A stretch of 64,000 nt of DNA from Solenopsis invicta. Lineage: Eukaryota > Arthropoda > Insecta > Hymenoptera > Formicidae. The translations under genes and the position numbers were made by a program. Where the stretch lies: contig NC_052679.1 of NCBI RefSeq assembly GCF_016802725.1, positions 19,037,548 to 19,101,547 on the forward strand, in the 5' to 3' direction. The notes under the pieces are model-generated. The model searched no databases. It was not told where the DNA came from and was given only the letters and a program-made list of their open reading frames with translations. Of the stretch, positions 27,035 to 40,971 are shown one piece after another (within the stretch, counting starts at the first letter, position 1; each line of letters opens with the position of its first letter).

Positions 27035-27225
27035 CACAGTCGTGAGCTTAAAGGTTGCAACACATTTTTTTCGATGGTTTTTGGAATGTAGACTTGTTCA
27101 TCGAACGGCGAACGTCATTGGTTTACCTGTGGATCCAACCAATTACGTTCGCCTATCGATGAGCAAGTTTACATTTCAAAAACCATCAAAGAAAATGTGT
27201 TGCAACCTTTTAGCTCACGACTGTA
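27035..27225. mobile_element. Near-perfect palindrome, MITE-like fold-back element
   Basis: The left arm from about 27035 (CACAGTCGTGAGCTTAAAGG) and the right arm ending at about 27225 are inverted copies with roughly 88-bp arms. Examples are GGTTGCAACACATTTT against AAAATGTGTTGCAACC, and GATGGTTTTTGGAATGTA against TACATTTCAAAAACCATC. A centre of about 15 bp (around TACCTGTGGATCC) separates them. Arms differ at only a few positions. There is no internal coding. This fits a non-autonomous DNA transposon or a fold-back element; a clear target-site duplication was not found. Confidence 0.8.
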
Positions 27226-27280
27226 CCACGGTGCGGCGCGGCGGTGCGCGTTAATGTCCCTAGAAGAGTTCGGTATTTAC

Positions 27281-27379
27281 AGGCTGCGTTCAGAAATTCA
27301 CTGCCAGTACTGAAAACCTATAGTATACGTGACGTAAAATATATTTTCAGTACTTGCAGTGAATTTCTGAACACAGCCT
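27281..27379. mobile_element. Second short inverted-repeat element (MITE-like)
   Basis: A 99-bp element whose ends AGGCTGCGTTCAGAAATTCA and TGAATTTCTGAACACAGCCT are inverted copies. The arms continue through ACTGCCAGTACTGAAAA / TTTTCAGTACTTGCAGT, about 36 bp each with two mismatches, around a core of about 27 bp. Its end sequence is unrelated to the 191-bp palindrome 55 bp upstream, so it is a separate insertion. No clear target-site duplication. It lies about 440 bp upstream of the OGA start codon. Confidence 0.75.
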
Positions 27380-27819
27380 CAGTCGATTCTTATATTTAAG
27401 ACCAACCATAAACTTAGGAATTCCCAAGTCCGTTGGACGGGTGGGACGTGGGATGGATCGACAGATCGTTCGGTGATATCGATCGGCGCACATCAATTGC
27501 TGTCTGTCAGATTAGATCGACTGATCCTCGCTCCGGAATACTCTTCTCCAAGAATCTCTCTGACGCGGATTATGTCCTCGCGAGTCTTGCCATCGCGTTG
27601 CGTGGTCCACACGTAGCGACGCTATACCGTATAATCGCAGGTCGTTGTAGCCGACGTTGTGTCGCAGTGGCCTCATCGCATTCAACCAGCTTCTCTAACT
27701 CTCTCTTCACTTCTTTGTTTCCTTCTCCCGTTTTACGGGAAATTCTTTAACAAATCGTGGGTCATTTCGCTACCTCCTGGATTTTTGAGGGCGGACGTGC
27801 TTGTTCCACGCGATCCGCG
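27380..27819 (+). promoter_or_regulatory. Upstream region / probable 5' UTR of OGA
   Basis: GC- and CpG-richer than the DNA to its left, ending at the OGA ATG. It contains pyrimidine-rich stretches around 27680-27750 typical of promoters or 5' UTRs. A 105-codon open frame (27433-27750) has no family features and looks like a by-product of GC content. The transcription start cannot be fixed from sequence. Confidence 0.4.
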
Positions 27820-30800
27820 ATGACGGAGACAAATGGGTCCGCGAATCTCAACACGAAGAACGGCAACTTCATCTGCGGCGTGGTGGAAGGTACGTGAACG
27901 GTTTGCCTATATCGGGTCCTCCCTCCCGTATGATGCTTATCGGGTTTACAAGAAATGTAACTCAAAAACATGCCTCTCTTTTATGGTGTGACACTTGCGT
28001 TCTTTGTTCTCCAGGTGTGTGACACATATTTTTGTTTGCAGGTTTTTATGGACGCCCATGGACCACTGAGCAACGAAAGGATCTCTTCCAAAAGTAAGCC
28101 CATGTTATAAATGCGTTACGTTAAAGCAGAATTTGTGAGGAGGATATTAACATTTGTTAGTTTTTTTAACTTTTTTTATGAATTCTGTTGCAAGCAACAT
28201 TTTCTTTCTTTTACCCTTTGTATGTATTAATTTCTTTGATCTATTATGATTATTATATTACTGTATTACAAATATATTATTTGGTATTATATTGATCATT
28301 AATTATAAGTTATATACATATATTACTAGATTGAAGAAATGGGGAATGGACTCTTACTTGTATGCGCCAAAAGACGATTACAAACATCGTGCTTATTGGA
28401 GGGATTTGTATACAGTAGAAGAAGCCGAACATCTGACTGGTCTAATCACAGCTGCTAGGGAATATGGAATAACCTTTTACTATGCATTATCTCCAGGATT
28501 AGATATCACATATTCTAGTTCAAAGGAAGTCACTGCTTTGAAGAGAAAATTGGAACAAGTTAGCCAATTTGGCTGTACAGCATTTGCATTGTTATTTGAT
28601 GACATAGAGCCAGAGATGAGTGAAGCTGATAAAGAAGTGTTCCAGTCGTTTGCACAAGCTCAAGTGTGTATGCAGTATAATATTTATTTAGTGTACATGT
28701 TTTGGTAGCATTTTTATTGTTTAATTTGACATTAATATTTCTGCATGTATGTCATTTATTACTGAAAAGGATTGCAATTGATCTCATTTCCATTTATTTA
28801 CATATAACTTTTATTTCTTTGATCAATCTTATAAACTAAGACTTGTAGAATCAATGTTTGCATATGGAACATTGTCCCAATGCATTATATCTTACATGAT
28901 TTCTTGTGTTATTTATAGGTTTCTGTCACAAATGATATTTTTCAACACCTTAGCCAACCTCGTTTTCTTCTGTGTCCCACGCAATATTGTGCGACGCGCG
29001 CGATGCCGAATGTCGCATCTTCGGAATATCTCAACACTCTTGGAAGTAAACTAGCTCAGGAAATTGATATAATGTGGACTGGACCTAAAGTAATATCGAG
29101 ACTTTTAACTGTGGAATCAATTGAAGAAATTACAGAAGTGCTTAGGAGGCCACCTGTCATCTGGGATAATTTACATGCTAACGATTATGATCAGAAAAGG
29201 GTGTTTCTTGGACCATATTCTGGTCGTTCTCCCGATCTTATACCTAAGCTTAGAGGAGTTTTAACAAATCCAAATTGCGAATATGGAGCAAATTTTGTAG
29301 CAATTCATACATTAGCTCAGTGGAGCAGATGCAATGTGGATGGAAAAAGAGATCCAAGTTTAAGTAAGATTTTTGCTGTATTCTATTTTATAGATTTTTT
29401 TGTTTTTTATAAAATAAATTTCTGAGTTTTATTGAGTTTTTGACTTCTATTGGAAGATTTGGTAAAAGCATGTACATTGATGAATTATACTATATTGCAG
29501 ATGATACTGTATCAGCTGATATTAAATTAGAAACTGAGACAGAGGATGGCGTTCTTGGTGAAGATGTACCGTCTACGTTATCACCGAATATGTATCATCC
29601 TCGACAAGCTCTGAAAAATGCAATAAGCGAATGGTTATTAGAGTTCAATAAGAAAAAAGCAGCTTGGGGAGTAATAGTCAAACCACAGCCATGTGTTGCA
29701 CCTACGATACCTATTCCAATAATTCCTTCCGTGAACACATGTATGAGTCTTACGTCGACGACAACGACCACAGTTGCTGCCACGTCCACGCCTGGGGTGA
29801 ATTCTAATCATCTTCAAGCATTGGCCGAAGTTTGTTCAAGTGTAACGAGTAGCGATAGCTTCGTGCAGCCTTCATCCGGACCTGTGATGAATTCTCTAGT
29901 GTCGGATATAAAAGTGATCAGTGAACCTGTTTTAACTACTGCGTTACCCACCAATATGAGCGGTGAACCACCTTCAACAGGATTGTCTTCTATAGAACCT
30001 ATGGACTGTAATACGACGCCAAATAATTCACCGGCTCACATAGCAAAAATTTCAGCAGAGGATGACGCTATGGTAGATAACTCTTCTGTAAGTCATTAGA
30101 AATTTTTGAGAATTTAATTATGCTTGTATAACCGTGTGATTTATATTTCACAGACGTGCAGCGAGGCTTCCGGAAGTATGCAGGTAGAAGTGGACGGCAC
30201 TTCTCCTACGGTCAATGGTACACAAATGATTATAGAGAACGATAGCGAAAATCATGATGGTTCCGACAATGCAGATGCAGTACCACAGGAACTTGTGGAC
30301 ATCGATAAACAACTCACTCATGAGGATCTGTCGCTATTATGTGATCTATTTTATTTGCCGTTTGAACATGGGGGTCAAGGAATTCAATTGTTGCAAGAAT
30401 TTAATTGGCTGAAAAGCAATGCTTATGTTGTTATGAAGAAATCCAACGAAGAAGAATCAGCGTCTGCATCAGACGTGAGTTGCATTGGAAAGAAAAATTA
30501 ATTTATTTTAACAAGTTTAATGTGTATATGATAAATGGTTTCTCAGATTGAAGAATGGCATCTTCGTGCAGCTAAATTAAACGATATGTGCAATGCAGTA
30601 AATAGGTTATTTCAAAGACTCACATACTGTAATAATCGTGAATTACTATACGACCTGTACGCGTACGTATGGGATATGAGGGGAGTTGTGTCTCTTCTAA
30701 ATAGTTACGTGAAGTGGCTGGGTAAGTTGCATTTGATTTATATATGAAATATCTGATATATTGACAATAACAGTAACTTTTAATGAAAATAATTGATATA

Positions 30801-33800
30801 TTTTCTAAAAAATTTAAATATGCATTTATCCATAAATTATCCTAATTAAAGTAATCTTCAATTTCTTAAAATTTTTATTTAGTTGATTACTATTTCTGAA
30901 CGCTATGTACGTTATATATAATATACATTAATTCTTGTCAAATATCAGAAATATATATGAATCAAGAATTTTAATAAATATACATAGTTTTGCTATTATT
31001 TTTATTATATATAAAGAAAGTCTATTGAAAATGCTAGTATGCTGGTAAAAATATACATATGCAAGTCAATGATATTACTAATTTAAAAAATTTCAAATAT
31101 ATGTATTATTTGCTCTAGTAGCAATTGTAAACCAAAATATTCTCTCATCTTATAAAAATTAATCTTTTTGATCTTAACTTTAATTGAATTCAAAATTCTA
31201 TTCATTGTACTGCAGACAAGTGCTGTTGTTGACTTCTCTTAAAAATATTATAATTTATTACCTATACTTGTATTTCAGAACAAAAGTGTCTTGCGTATCG
31301 GTAAGTGTATCTTATTTTTTGTTATACAATTTTATCTTTTTACAAGGAAAATATCTTTTTGATTTTAAGAGATAGAACATATACATACTAACGTATTGCA
31401 TTGCTTCATTTAGATACAAATATTGTCAAAATTATTAGAAAAATACGATTGGAGTTTAATATTAACTTTAGATGAAGCTTGAACTAAAATTTTAATGTTA
31501 AATATAATACGTCAATTACTTTTATAAATTTATGCTGAAAAGTTTATACAATGCTAATATTTGTGTAAGACATTATTAATACACAATTGTTATATTTCCT
31601 TGTAAACTGATTGAACACATTGCGAAATCTTTTTTTTAAATATCTGCTCTTTAAAATCCGTAAATTACTGATTGATAAATAATTCCACATAATTCACAAT
31701 ATATTTGACGTTGCGAATATATGTCAAACAAATTAAGAAAAAATTACTTATAAACAGCGTTTTGCTTTTAAACATCTAATTATTTTGAGGATATCTAACA
31801 ATTTTTCAAAAATTTTTTTAATTTGTTATTTGTAGAATAACGATTTTAGTTAAACATTAATAATTGATTTTTTTGCTTATTTATTGTGTTCACAATATAT
31901 TAAATATGATTTTCGAAATTTGTGCATATATTAAGTGCACATTAAATAATAAAGATTATCAGTAATATTCGGAATAGTGCCACGAGCTGCATATTTGTGA
32001 ATTCAATATGCATTTGTTTCTGCGCATTAGAAATAAATGCATCGCATTGCGCGCGTAGAAAAAACTTTGCCGTAAGTCAGAATTACATAAAAATATGCAT
32101 ATCTCTACTCATTGAGTACTTATGAAGAGATAAAGAGGATATGAATAGCCAGTCTAAATAACATATTTTAGTAATACATGTGTTAAAAATATGTATATAT
32201 AATTGATGTTAATGGTAATTTTAAGCTATTCGTTTCCTTAACGTTTTTATATTTTTTTGAAAGGATTCTGGCTAATGGCCGCTGATTTATTTTAATGATT
32301 TTTATGTAGGCAAGCCACAACATCTATTTTTCTCTGTTTAATAAAATTTACATTACACTAGACATTAATACATAGATTTTTTAAATATTTTTAAATATGT
32401 TATATCTGTGCTTAAAATTATTTAAATCAAATTCAACTCATAAATGACATCTGTCTGATTGAAAATGTGAAATAAATTGATGTGGCTTTCCCATGCAATG
32501 GCGAAAAAATTATTTGTAGCAATGGCGAAAACGATGCTTTTATGAGATGACAACAGCATCTTTATGGAGGTGATCAAATACTGGATTTAGAAATAATTTT
32601 ATACCAGCTACTAATATATTAATTGACTTTCTTTACAGATAACAGAAAACAGGAGTTTATTCTACATATAAACTTTTATGCAATTACGTTTAGTATTAAA
32701 ATTATCTAAATTGCAAAACGTATGTATATAATGTACATTAAATTTCTCTAAATTTCTTGTACATATTTAGTGCAATCAAAATTATATGCAAAGTGATTTA
32801 AAATCTCTAATGAATATTCTCCTGTGGAATATATAAATGTATCAGGATTAGTAGCTTTCATTCACTAACTCGCACTTCTGTGTTTTTTTGTCTTGTTGAT
32901 AGCGTTTGGCAGATTCCCAGCGACGATGACGACGTTTACCCAGGGCAGCTACACATGTATGCGGTTTAACAATTTTTGAGTAACATGGCAGAAAGCGCGC
33001 GAAATAACAAAGTTTCAAACATTGCAGTGGTAGTTGCATTTCAAAATTTTTGTTTGGGACTTTACAAAAGATATTCGTCTCGTTTAACACGAGTGAAAAA
33101 ATGTGTGCATAGAAGTAGCGTTGCAACAGCTCGAAAAATCTATGTGTACAAAGCACATTTATTTTCGCGGTTCGCTAAATGATGGACATACTTTCCTTAT
33201 ATCGCAAAGATTATAGATATATAGTTTAATATTATTTTATATAAATAATAAAACTGTATATTATGACCTCATGTTGCAATTCTATTGCACATATTATATT
33301 TTTGATAATTTTAGTATTAATTTGTGTTTTTTATTGAATTAATTTTTCACATATATGATAATTTATATTCGTATATATAATTAATGTTGAAGCTCTTTTT
33401 TATCAAATTTTATAAATACCTATTTGAAAAAACATAATCAAAATAATTCAACATACATACGTAAATTTTAATATTTTTGCGTTTCTGAAGTCCATCAAAG
33501 AATTACATAGATTTACATAACAATTGGCACAATTTAGCTAACAGAAAGTTATAAACTCTTGAACGTCTCCCCTTTGCAAATTGTGATCTTTGATCATTTG
33601 CGATAAAAAGATATTTTTCAATTTTTTTTTTTTTATTTACGAACCTGTGATGATGTCTTGTGAATTACCAACGATATGTAAAAATATCTATTCTTTTACC
33701 TTAAATGATCAATGTTCCTATGCTCCTTTTGCCAACTTGCCTATACTAATTTATTTTACTTAGTTTCAGAAACTATATTCTTTTCAGGCGTGATAAGAAT

Positions 33801-35252
33801 TTTATTTCAGACGCATATTGGCAAACTGGACTATTATATTCCACTCTTCCTAGATCCTAATCCAGTGCTTCAAGAGTTTAGCATTGCGCGAGCTTTGGTG
33901 CAACATCTATGAAATCCAATTCTTTTTCTCTACTAATATCAATTTCTTTGGAATAAAACAAAATTAATACAATTAAAATTTCTTGAAATATATATAAATT
34001 TTTTGCTTCATATTACATATTGTAAAAAAATATTCCATTAAAATTTATCTCTTTACTTGAGTTTTGTTTTGAATTTATAAATATTGATGCACCTTAGTTA
34101 TACGATTGGATAAATCATTCTTTCTTTCATATTCCACTTGACGTGGAGAGGAAAGGTATTCTGGTATAAACGAGACAAAGAAAGGTATTTCCAATCGAAT
34201 TGTACTTTTGCATGTTAAAAATTTAAGCAAAATTGATGCCCAGAGCAGTGGAAGCCAATCGAAATTAAAACTACACGCATTAAAACGCGCGAATTTAACT
34301 CCAGCATTTCATGATTTATCAAAAATGATTCTGTCTTGGGATAGGGTTTTCAAATGGTTGGAAAGAAACATTTATGAGTGGAGAACAGGAACCCTGGGTT
34401 TTCCGTGGTGGACTTACGGCTGATTTACAGGTATATTATATTTAATTTAAGTGTTTTGTAGTCTCATTTATGTTTGATCGTAAAAGTGATGAGGTGTATC
34501 AATTGCGTGTTTAGAGATTAATCCCAGTTGACAGTGGCAACGACTTATTCGTCTATAAAGCACCGGAAGTGCCCAGTAGTAAAATATATACAATTCGACC
34601 GTATGTACCGAGTGATGAAGAAGCGGTTTATGCGGTATGCAATCAAGTTAATAACTGTACAACTTCGTCAGCTGTAGCAGACAAGTGCGTATAACAAATT
34701 TACTTTTTTCCAAAATAATGTATTGAATATGTATAAAATTGTATTAAGAATATATTATCTATCTGTCTAGACTTATCGGAGGATTTCTAACATTGAGTCC
34801 AGAGTTATGTATGGTTGTTGAGGATGAAAATGGTATAGCAGGTTACGCATTGGCTACACTGAATATAAAATCTCACAATCAGAAAATGGCTGTTTCCTGG
34901 ATTCCTGAATTACGAATGAAATATCCCTTAGATAATAGTATTAGCGAGTTGCCACAAAATGTTCAAGTACGAGCCTACTAACACACTTAATTACGTCTGT
35001 ATTTTATGTGTTTATCATCACACTCACGATTATCAAATGAAAATTGCAGGATGCCATACAATATTTCCATTCATTTATTCCGGACGTGTCGGAACAATTG
35101 TGCAGACAGCATCCGTCGAAACTTGTATGCACTGTACTATCAAGTGTGACAGATCAGTCTATTTGTAAACGTTTAATAACCTGCGTTCTTGCAGCTTTAA
35201 GAGCAAATGGTACGTTCTTTATCAAAATGAATAGATAAGTCTTTATTAAAAA

Positions 35253-35289
<37 letters not shown>

Positions 35290-35518
35290 TTTTTTCCATT
35301 AAACTAAATATTATTTAATATTATACTTGATGTTGCATAAATACATAAATGTATTCATTGGGATATGATTTGTGGGAACAGGTTCTTTCGGAGTGCACAC
35401 GACGATGTTATCAACGGATAAGGAATCTCACGAATTTTATGGCAAACTAGGTTTCGTTGATTTAAATCCGGCACACGAGGAATATCCTGAAATTAAAACT
35501 ATGTGTAGAAGTTTCTAA
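27820..35518 (+). CDS. OGA: Protein O-GlcNAcase (OGA), complete, 12 exons
   Basis: Removes O-linked N-acetylglucosamine from Ser/Thr of nuclear and cytoplasmic proteins, opposing OGT. Exons by splice sites and phase: 27820-27889, 28042-28093, 28330-28663, 28919-29363, 29501-30087, 30154-30474, 30547-30721, 34345-34430, 34515-34684, 34771-34966, 35050-35209, 35382-35518. All junctions keep frame, giving 910 aa, close to the 916 aa of the human enzyme. The N-terminal GH84 catalytic domain begins with FICGVVEGFYGRPWT and contains the catalytic Asp pair in FALLFDDIE (residues 131-132), then FLLCPTQYC, the WTGPKV motif and IWDNLHANDYDQKR. A low-complexity Ser/Thr/Pro linker follows (exons 5-6), then a stalk region ending in EPWVFRGGL, then the C-terminal acetyltransferase-like (pseudo-HAT) domain from about residue 750, ending GFVDLNPAHEEYPEIKTMCRSF in two parts across the last exon. 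Intron 7 is unusually long (3.6 kb). An AATAAA lies at 36134. Identification is secure; small exons are less certain. Confidence 0.96.
35259..35288. repeat. (TA)n microsatellite in the last OGA intron
   Basis: A run of about 15 TA dinucleotides within the intron between 35209 and 35382. Confidence 0.9.
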
Positions 35519-37618
35519 CAGAGAATCAATGCTCCAATGATCCTCGTCAACAAAGTATACTTGCTTGGACCATCTCCTAGGAAAACGATGATTTCTTAGG
35601 ATAGCCCTCAAAACGCAGAAGCTAGTAATAAAACTGACGCCTTTAATCAAGATTTTAAAAAATATAAACATGCCAATGCGACAAGTTAAAAGTGGACTTT
35701 TTTGAAAATAGCCGATCGAAAACATCTGTAACATTATCTCTAATATATTCGAAACATATTAGAAATAATGTTACTTAATATCGAGGTCTTTAAATGTATT
35801 TGATACAAGTGTATACATGTGTATATATAACACATAATTACTATTAATTTTTAATCTGTTAATTTCTATCAACAATTTTTTTGTTAAAAATAGATTAATA
35901 ATCAGATCAGAGATTAATAATCAAATCAATCGTCTTTTAGTATAACATAAATTACAATCATTACTTTATTAACAATTATACGTACATGATATTACTGCTA
36001 TATGTAATATTATTGTGGCATATACCATATAGCTTTGTAATACTAAATTGGTTTAAATCTGGTTGGAATTCTTAAACATGGTACATATATTAAATTCTTA
36101 ATATATGTGTGATGAAATGCCAGTGTGTTCATTAATAAATCGTTAAATTTTCAAATTTATTAAAGTATTTTCTTATCAAAATGATACATAAGAATGACTG
36201 AATACAGTTTTGAAGCGCACTTTCTTTTAAGCGTTTTAAAACTTTCTTTTAAACGAATGTAAGAAATGAGTGTGAAAAATTATGATTTAGATATTAAATA
36301 TGTAGTTCTAATCTATATATGATAATTAGATGTATATTATGTATGACTAGATTTTGTAGTGTTTACTGCTCAATTACAAACTTGTAATATATATTGAAAT
36401 TTTCAGCAGTAAGATTTACCTAGGTTTTATGTGTATGTATATAAATTCACATACATAGTTTTTATTTTGAATTATCTCGATTGGCTCTAGAGTTGATTTT
36501 TATGTATATACGTATATAATATCTTATGTAATGAATGAAACTACGAAATGTGATATGTAAAACATTTGCATAAAAAAATTACTTTGTAATCCATTATTAT
36601 TGGACATAAGCAAAATATATAATTAAATGTTCTTTTCTACATTAATTATTCCATACAAATATTACTTTAATTAAACAAAAGTTGAAAATGTACTATGAAA
36701 TAATATAGAATTGGTAAAAGAAAAAAAATTTATGTTAAACTTTATGTTAATACAATAAGTGAATACAAAATAGAATGTTGTAATAAGAATAATAACGTGC
36801 ATTATATATGTAAGAAATATTCGAGTGACCTTTACTTACTATGTCTCTACGAAGGTATTAATGAATTCACTATTAACTGCACAAGTTAAATACATATATT
36901 AATGTATGAAGTGTATAGAATTAATATAAAAAATAACTTATAAGATTATAAAAAGGTCATAAAAGATCTTACATAGATTATTTGCCTTATATCTATATTG
37001 TATATCTCGATACTGATACATAGTAATACAGTAACTTACTATGGTATTTAAAATAGTTTTCTATGAGAATTCTGTGTAGTACCTCCTTACTACAAAGCTT
37101 CATTGAGTGCCATGTACAAAAGGAAAATCAATGTTCGTGGTTGCACAGATTTATATGCTAGATTTTACTTTTTGTATTTTGGTAGTAATTGCTTTTAGAA
37201 TTTTTATACTGAAAATATCCGATGATGAAGTAAAAACAAGAATCGAATGCACTGGCAAGAAAACTGGAAAGGACATTTTTTTAACGAAATTATTTTAACA
37301 ACTCTTACACATATCTTAGAAAAATCTATCTTTCCTAACTTTATCTCATTTTATCATTGATTATTTACTTTCTGTACATATCTAACAATATTTGATATGT
37401 ATCTGATATATCTATAGAATTTTAATTGTTAATTTTTTTTACTATGCATGAAAAATATTTCCTTTCCGATTATCTTGACATATGTTATGAAAACTCTGCA
37501 TGAAATTAATATTGTAATACACATAAGTTTTATTTAAATAAATACTTCAAGAGACTGATATCGAGTTTTTCCTAATTTTAAAATCTTGACAAAAAATAAA
37601 ATCAAATAAAAAAAAACA
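35519..37618. other. 3' intergenic DNA between convergent genes
   Basis: AT-rich sequence holding the 3' UTR of OGA (AATAAA at 36134-36139) and, on the - strand, that of the LRR gene (AATAAA complement at 37529-37534). Open frames here are short and AT-driven. No additional gene seen. Confidence 0.7.
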
Positions 37619-40600
37619 TTAAAATGAATTATTTGAAGAATTTATTGGAGCTGATATAATTTCATTATATCTTTTTAGATTATTTACTTCCTTTTGAAAA
37701 TGCGAGAGCTATGAAATAAATAAGTAATTTTAATTTTATTAATAAACTTTGAAATAAAATAATGGAGATTGTACCTTTTCAATTTCAGTTTGAAGATATT
37801 TTTGTTTAGATTTTGGCGTCAATATTTCGAAAGATTTTGTAATTTCAAGTGTTTTCAGGAATCCTGATAATTCTTGAATCTTCTGATTTATATTTCTGAA
37901 ATACGAGCAACGTTTAAAATTATATTGACTTTTAAACAACGTTTAAAATTATTCTTTAAACTTTGACAAAATGTTATTTCAACTTACACTGATTTTAATC
38001 TTTCCTGTTTCTGATTATCTGCATAATCTTCCTAGATTAAGTAAAAAAAATTCTCATTGATTTTCCAATATTTTCAAACATAATATGTATATTAAATTAG
38101 CATACCACTTTTTGTGAACGTTTTCGTATTGCAGGGTAATCTTCAATATCGATTGCAAATGGAATATCATCTAATAAATATTTCACATGTGATGTAATAA
38201 AATTTGATATTATACAATACCATCGAATTTTTGTATTATTTTCAAGTTTTGATGAGTAAAAAGAAAATTTGATTACAAGTTCTAATTTTTGCTGCATGGA
38301 AAGATGTTATACCTTCATTTCGTCTCGATATTTTCTCCATGCTTTTATTGAAACTTCGTTTGTCACGTCTCCATTCTTTTATAGTATCTATATCCCTGCA
38401 TATTATATAACAATTCATGTGTATTGTTTACAATTTGTAAAAATAATTCAGGTATATGTCTTACTTAATTTTTTGAATTGTTGTTGATTGTGCGCTTAGC
38501 AAATCTCTCACTTTAGAAATCCATTGCAGCCGTTGTTCCATGGCAATATTAGTACCTTTACCTTCGCATCTAAATGCAAAACATTGATCGCATTTTTATA
38601 CATAATTATAAATTAAGAAGATAATTAAATCGTTTTTCATATATGTATATTTTTTTTAATTTTCGAAAAAAATTGCCAGAACAGACAATCTTTTACAACG
38701 TTTTATATTTCAATTCTAAATTAACTCATACTACGTATATATTATCGATATTTTGTTATTGCCAGCAAAAATATAATTAGTATTTAATATATAATTAAAG
38801 TCTAATTAGCTTTTTTAATATCAAGATAATTCTCCAAGCACAATAACATGCTGCCTGAATCTTTCATCTGCATCGGTCGCAACTGCATTCTTCGCATGTC
38901 TTTTGTAACAATATCGAAAACCAGTTCCGAGTGTTCAACGTTCCTACATTTCATTTTTTCTTCGTTGAATATAGTAGAATAATGTGATTTTGCAAGTGTA
39001 ATGTGTTTTGTCTCGTTAGCAATGGTTTTAATTCTACATTCTTTTTCACGATAATGCTTGTACGTTAACAATTCTGTAACGTTTTGTCTAACGTAACACG
39101 ATCGGGGCGACGGTCCGATTAAATGCAAGATTTTCGCATCCACCTCAGCAATTTCTCCTATGATGCAAGTTCTCTTGACATCATGGCACGAAGCTATCAT
39201 TTTTAAAAATTCGTGCTGCCTATCATATTTTTCGTTCTGATTATAATTTACTTCTTTACTCTTATTCTTCTTATTACTCACGTTTTTGCATCGGATAGCA
39301 AAATTTCGTGCGCAAAGAGAGCTTGCACTATCGTTACGTGTATCACTGATACTGTTTACCAAATTCTCCAGAAAAGTGCCATTATGCGTGTTGCTATACC
39401 TGTTGCTAGGCTTGTAAGCTTTACTTCTTTTCCTGATCGTAGATCCTTTGAACGAATCGCCAATATCATTCGTACTTTTCGATACTCGTCGCGGAACTTT
39501 TGATAATTTCCATCGCTTCTCACGCGGAGACCGATAACACAAGATCGTTGATGCCTTTGGTTCAATTTTCTCTAAAATCAATTGGATTTAATTTCGATTA
39601 GTGCATTGATAATTATCGATCATTGCTATTTGTTTTATTAGTTATTTTAAATTAATTTAAATAAAATCGCTAAATTTAAATAAAATGTATGCTTATAATA
39701 GAAGGAATTGCATTATGGAATACAAATGTAATATTCATACGTTTTATAGACGTCACGGGCTCATTCGGATGCAATTTATTCCATTCAGACCGGAGATAGT
39801 TGAGAATACTCGAGTATCCGAGAGCGATAATATTCTTTGGAGGTTCAATGATAGGATTATGTGCCACATTAAGAGTTTTAAGTTTTGGCACCAGGCCTAC
39901 AATAAAAATTTACAGCTATTAGGTAAGAAAAAAAAATTAATTACAGAGTAACTGCTATATGTGATTTGATCACTTACAAAGTTCTAATGGCAATTTTTCA
40001 ATTTTATTTCTTTGCAATAAAATGGTCTCCAGCGAAGGATGCAATTTAATGCTCGTAGGAAGGCTTGTCAATAGATTATTTCGAACGTCTAACCACTGTA
40101 AATGTTGCAGGGAAACAAAAAGCTTTTCGGGAAGCTCAGAGAGATGGTTATCTTCTAAGTACAGCATCTAAAATTAAACGAACTTTAACACATAAAAACG
40201 AAACAATGACATAAAAATCACATTGCAGGAATCAAAAGAAATCTGAATTTAAATCTGAATTTAAATCTTGCAAACGTTTCTGATTTTAAAGATTATTCAC
40301 ATTGTGTTCGTACTTGTATCGCAGGATATTTCTCAATCGTTTCAATAGGAAGCGATGTAAGGCCAGTGTTCGTTAAATCTACAAAGGTCTCGTTGTATAC
40401 AGGAATTCTATTTGGCGGTGGCGTTGAAGGTGGAACAAATGTAACCGTAGATTCCTTAGTTTTCTTCTTTCCTGTTATTGAAGAAACATCTGAAGCACTG
40501 TCTGGCAATACATCTTCGCTGAGTGAGAGATACGAATCGTTCCCTTCATTGTCTTCCAGACCTTCTCATAGAATATAAATATATATTAAAATACGCATTT

Positions 40601-40909
40601 AAATACAGTTTTGATCTATGACATTTTATACTTACCTAAAGTGGTAGAGGCAGTTTTGCTGTATGTAACAAGATCGCACGTCTCTTTGCCGGAGGAGGCA
40701 CACGTATTTTCATACAAATTGCCTGCTGTATTTGCTTCGAAAATAATATCGAATTCGGACGACGTTTCTTCATTATCTTCGAGCGCTTCCCACTTTAACG
40801 TTCGCGAAGATCTCGCCGGTGTGCTAATCTCGGAATGCTCTTCTTTATTTTCAGTATCATTTTCCTGCAAACATAATTTTAAAATACTATTTGTTCTTAC
40901 TTGCATAAG

Positions 40910-40971
<62 letters not shown>

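Noticed and set aside
27433..27750. 105-codon + strand frame upstream of OGA
   Set aside because: Lies in the GC-rich upstream region, lacks family features, and ends before the well-supported OGA start.
39213..39503. + strand frame inside the LRR gene
   Set aside because: Antisense shadow of the large coding exon of the - strand gene.
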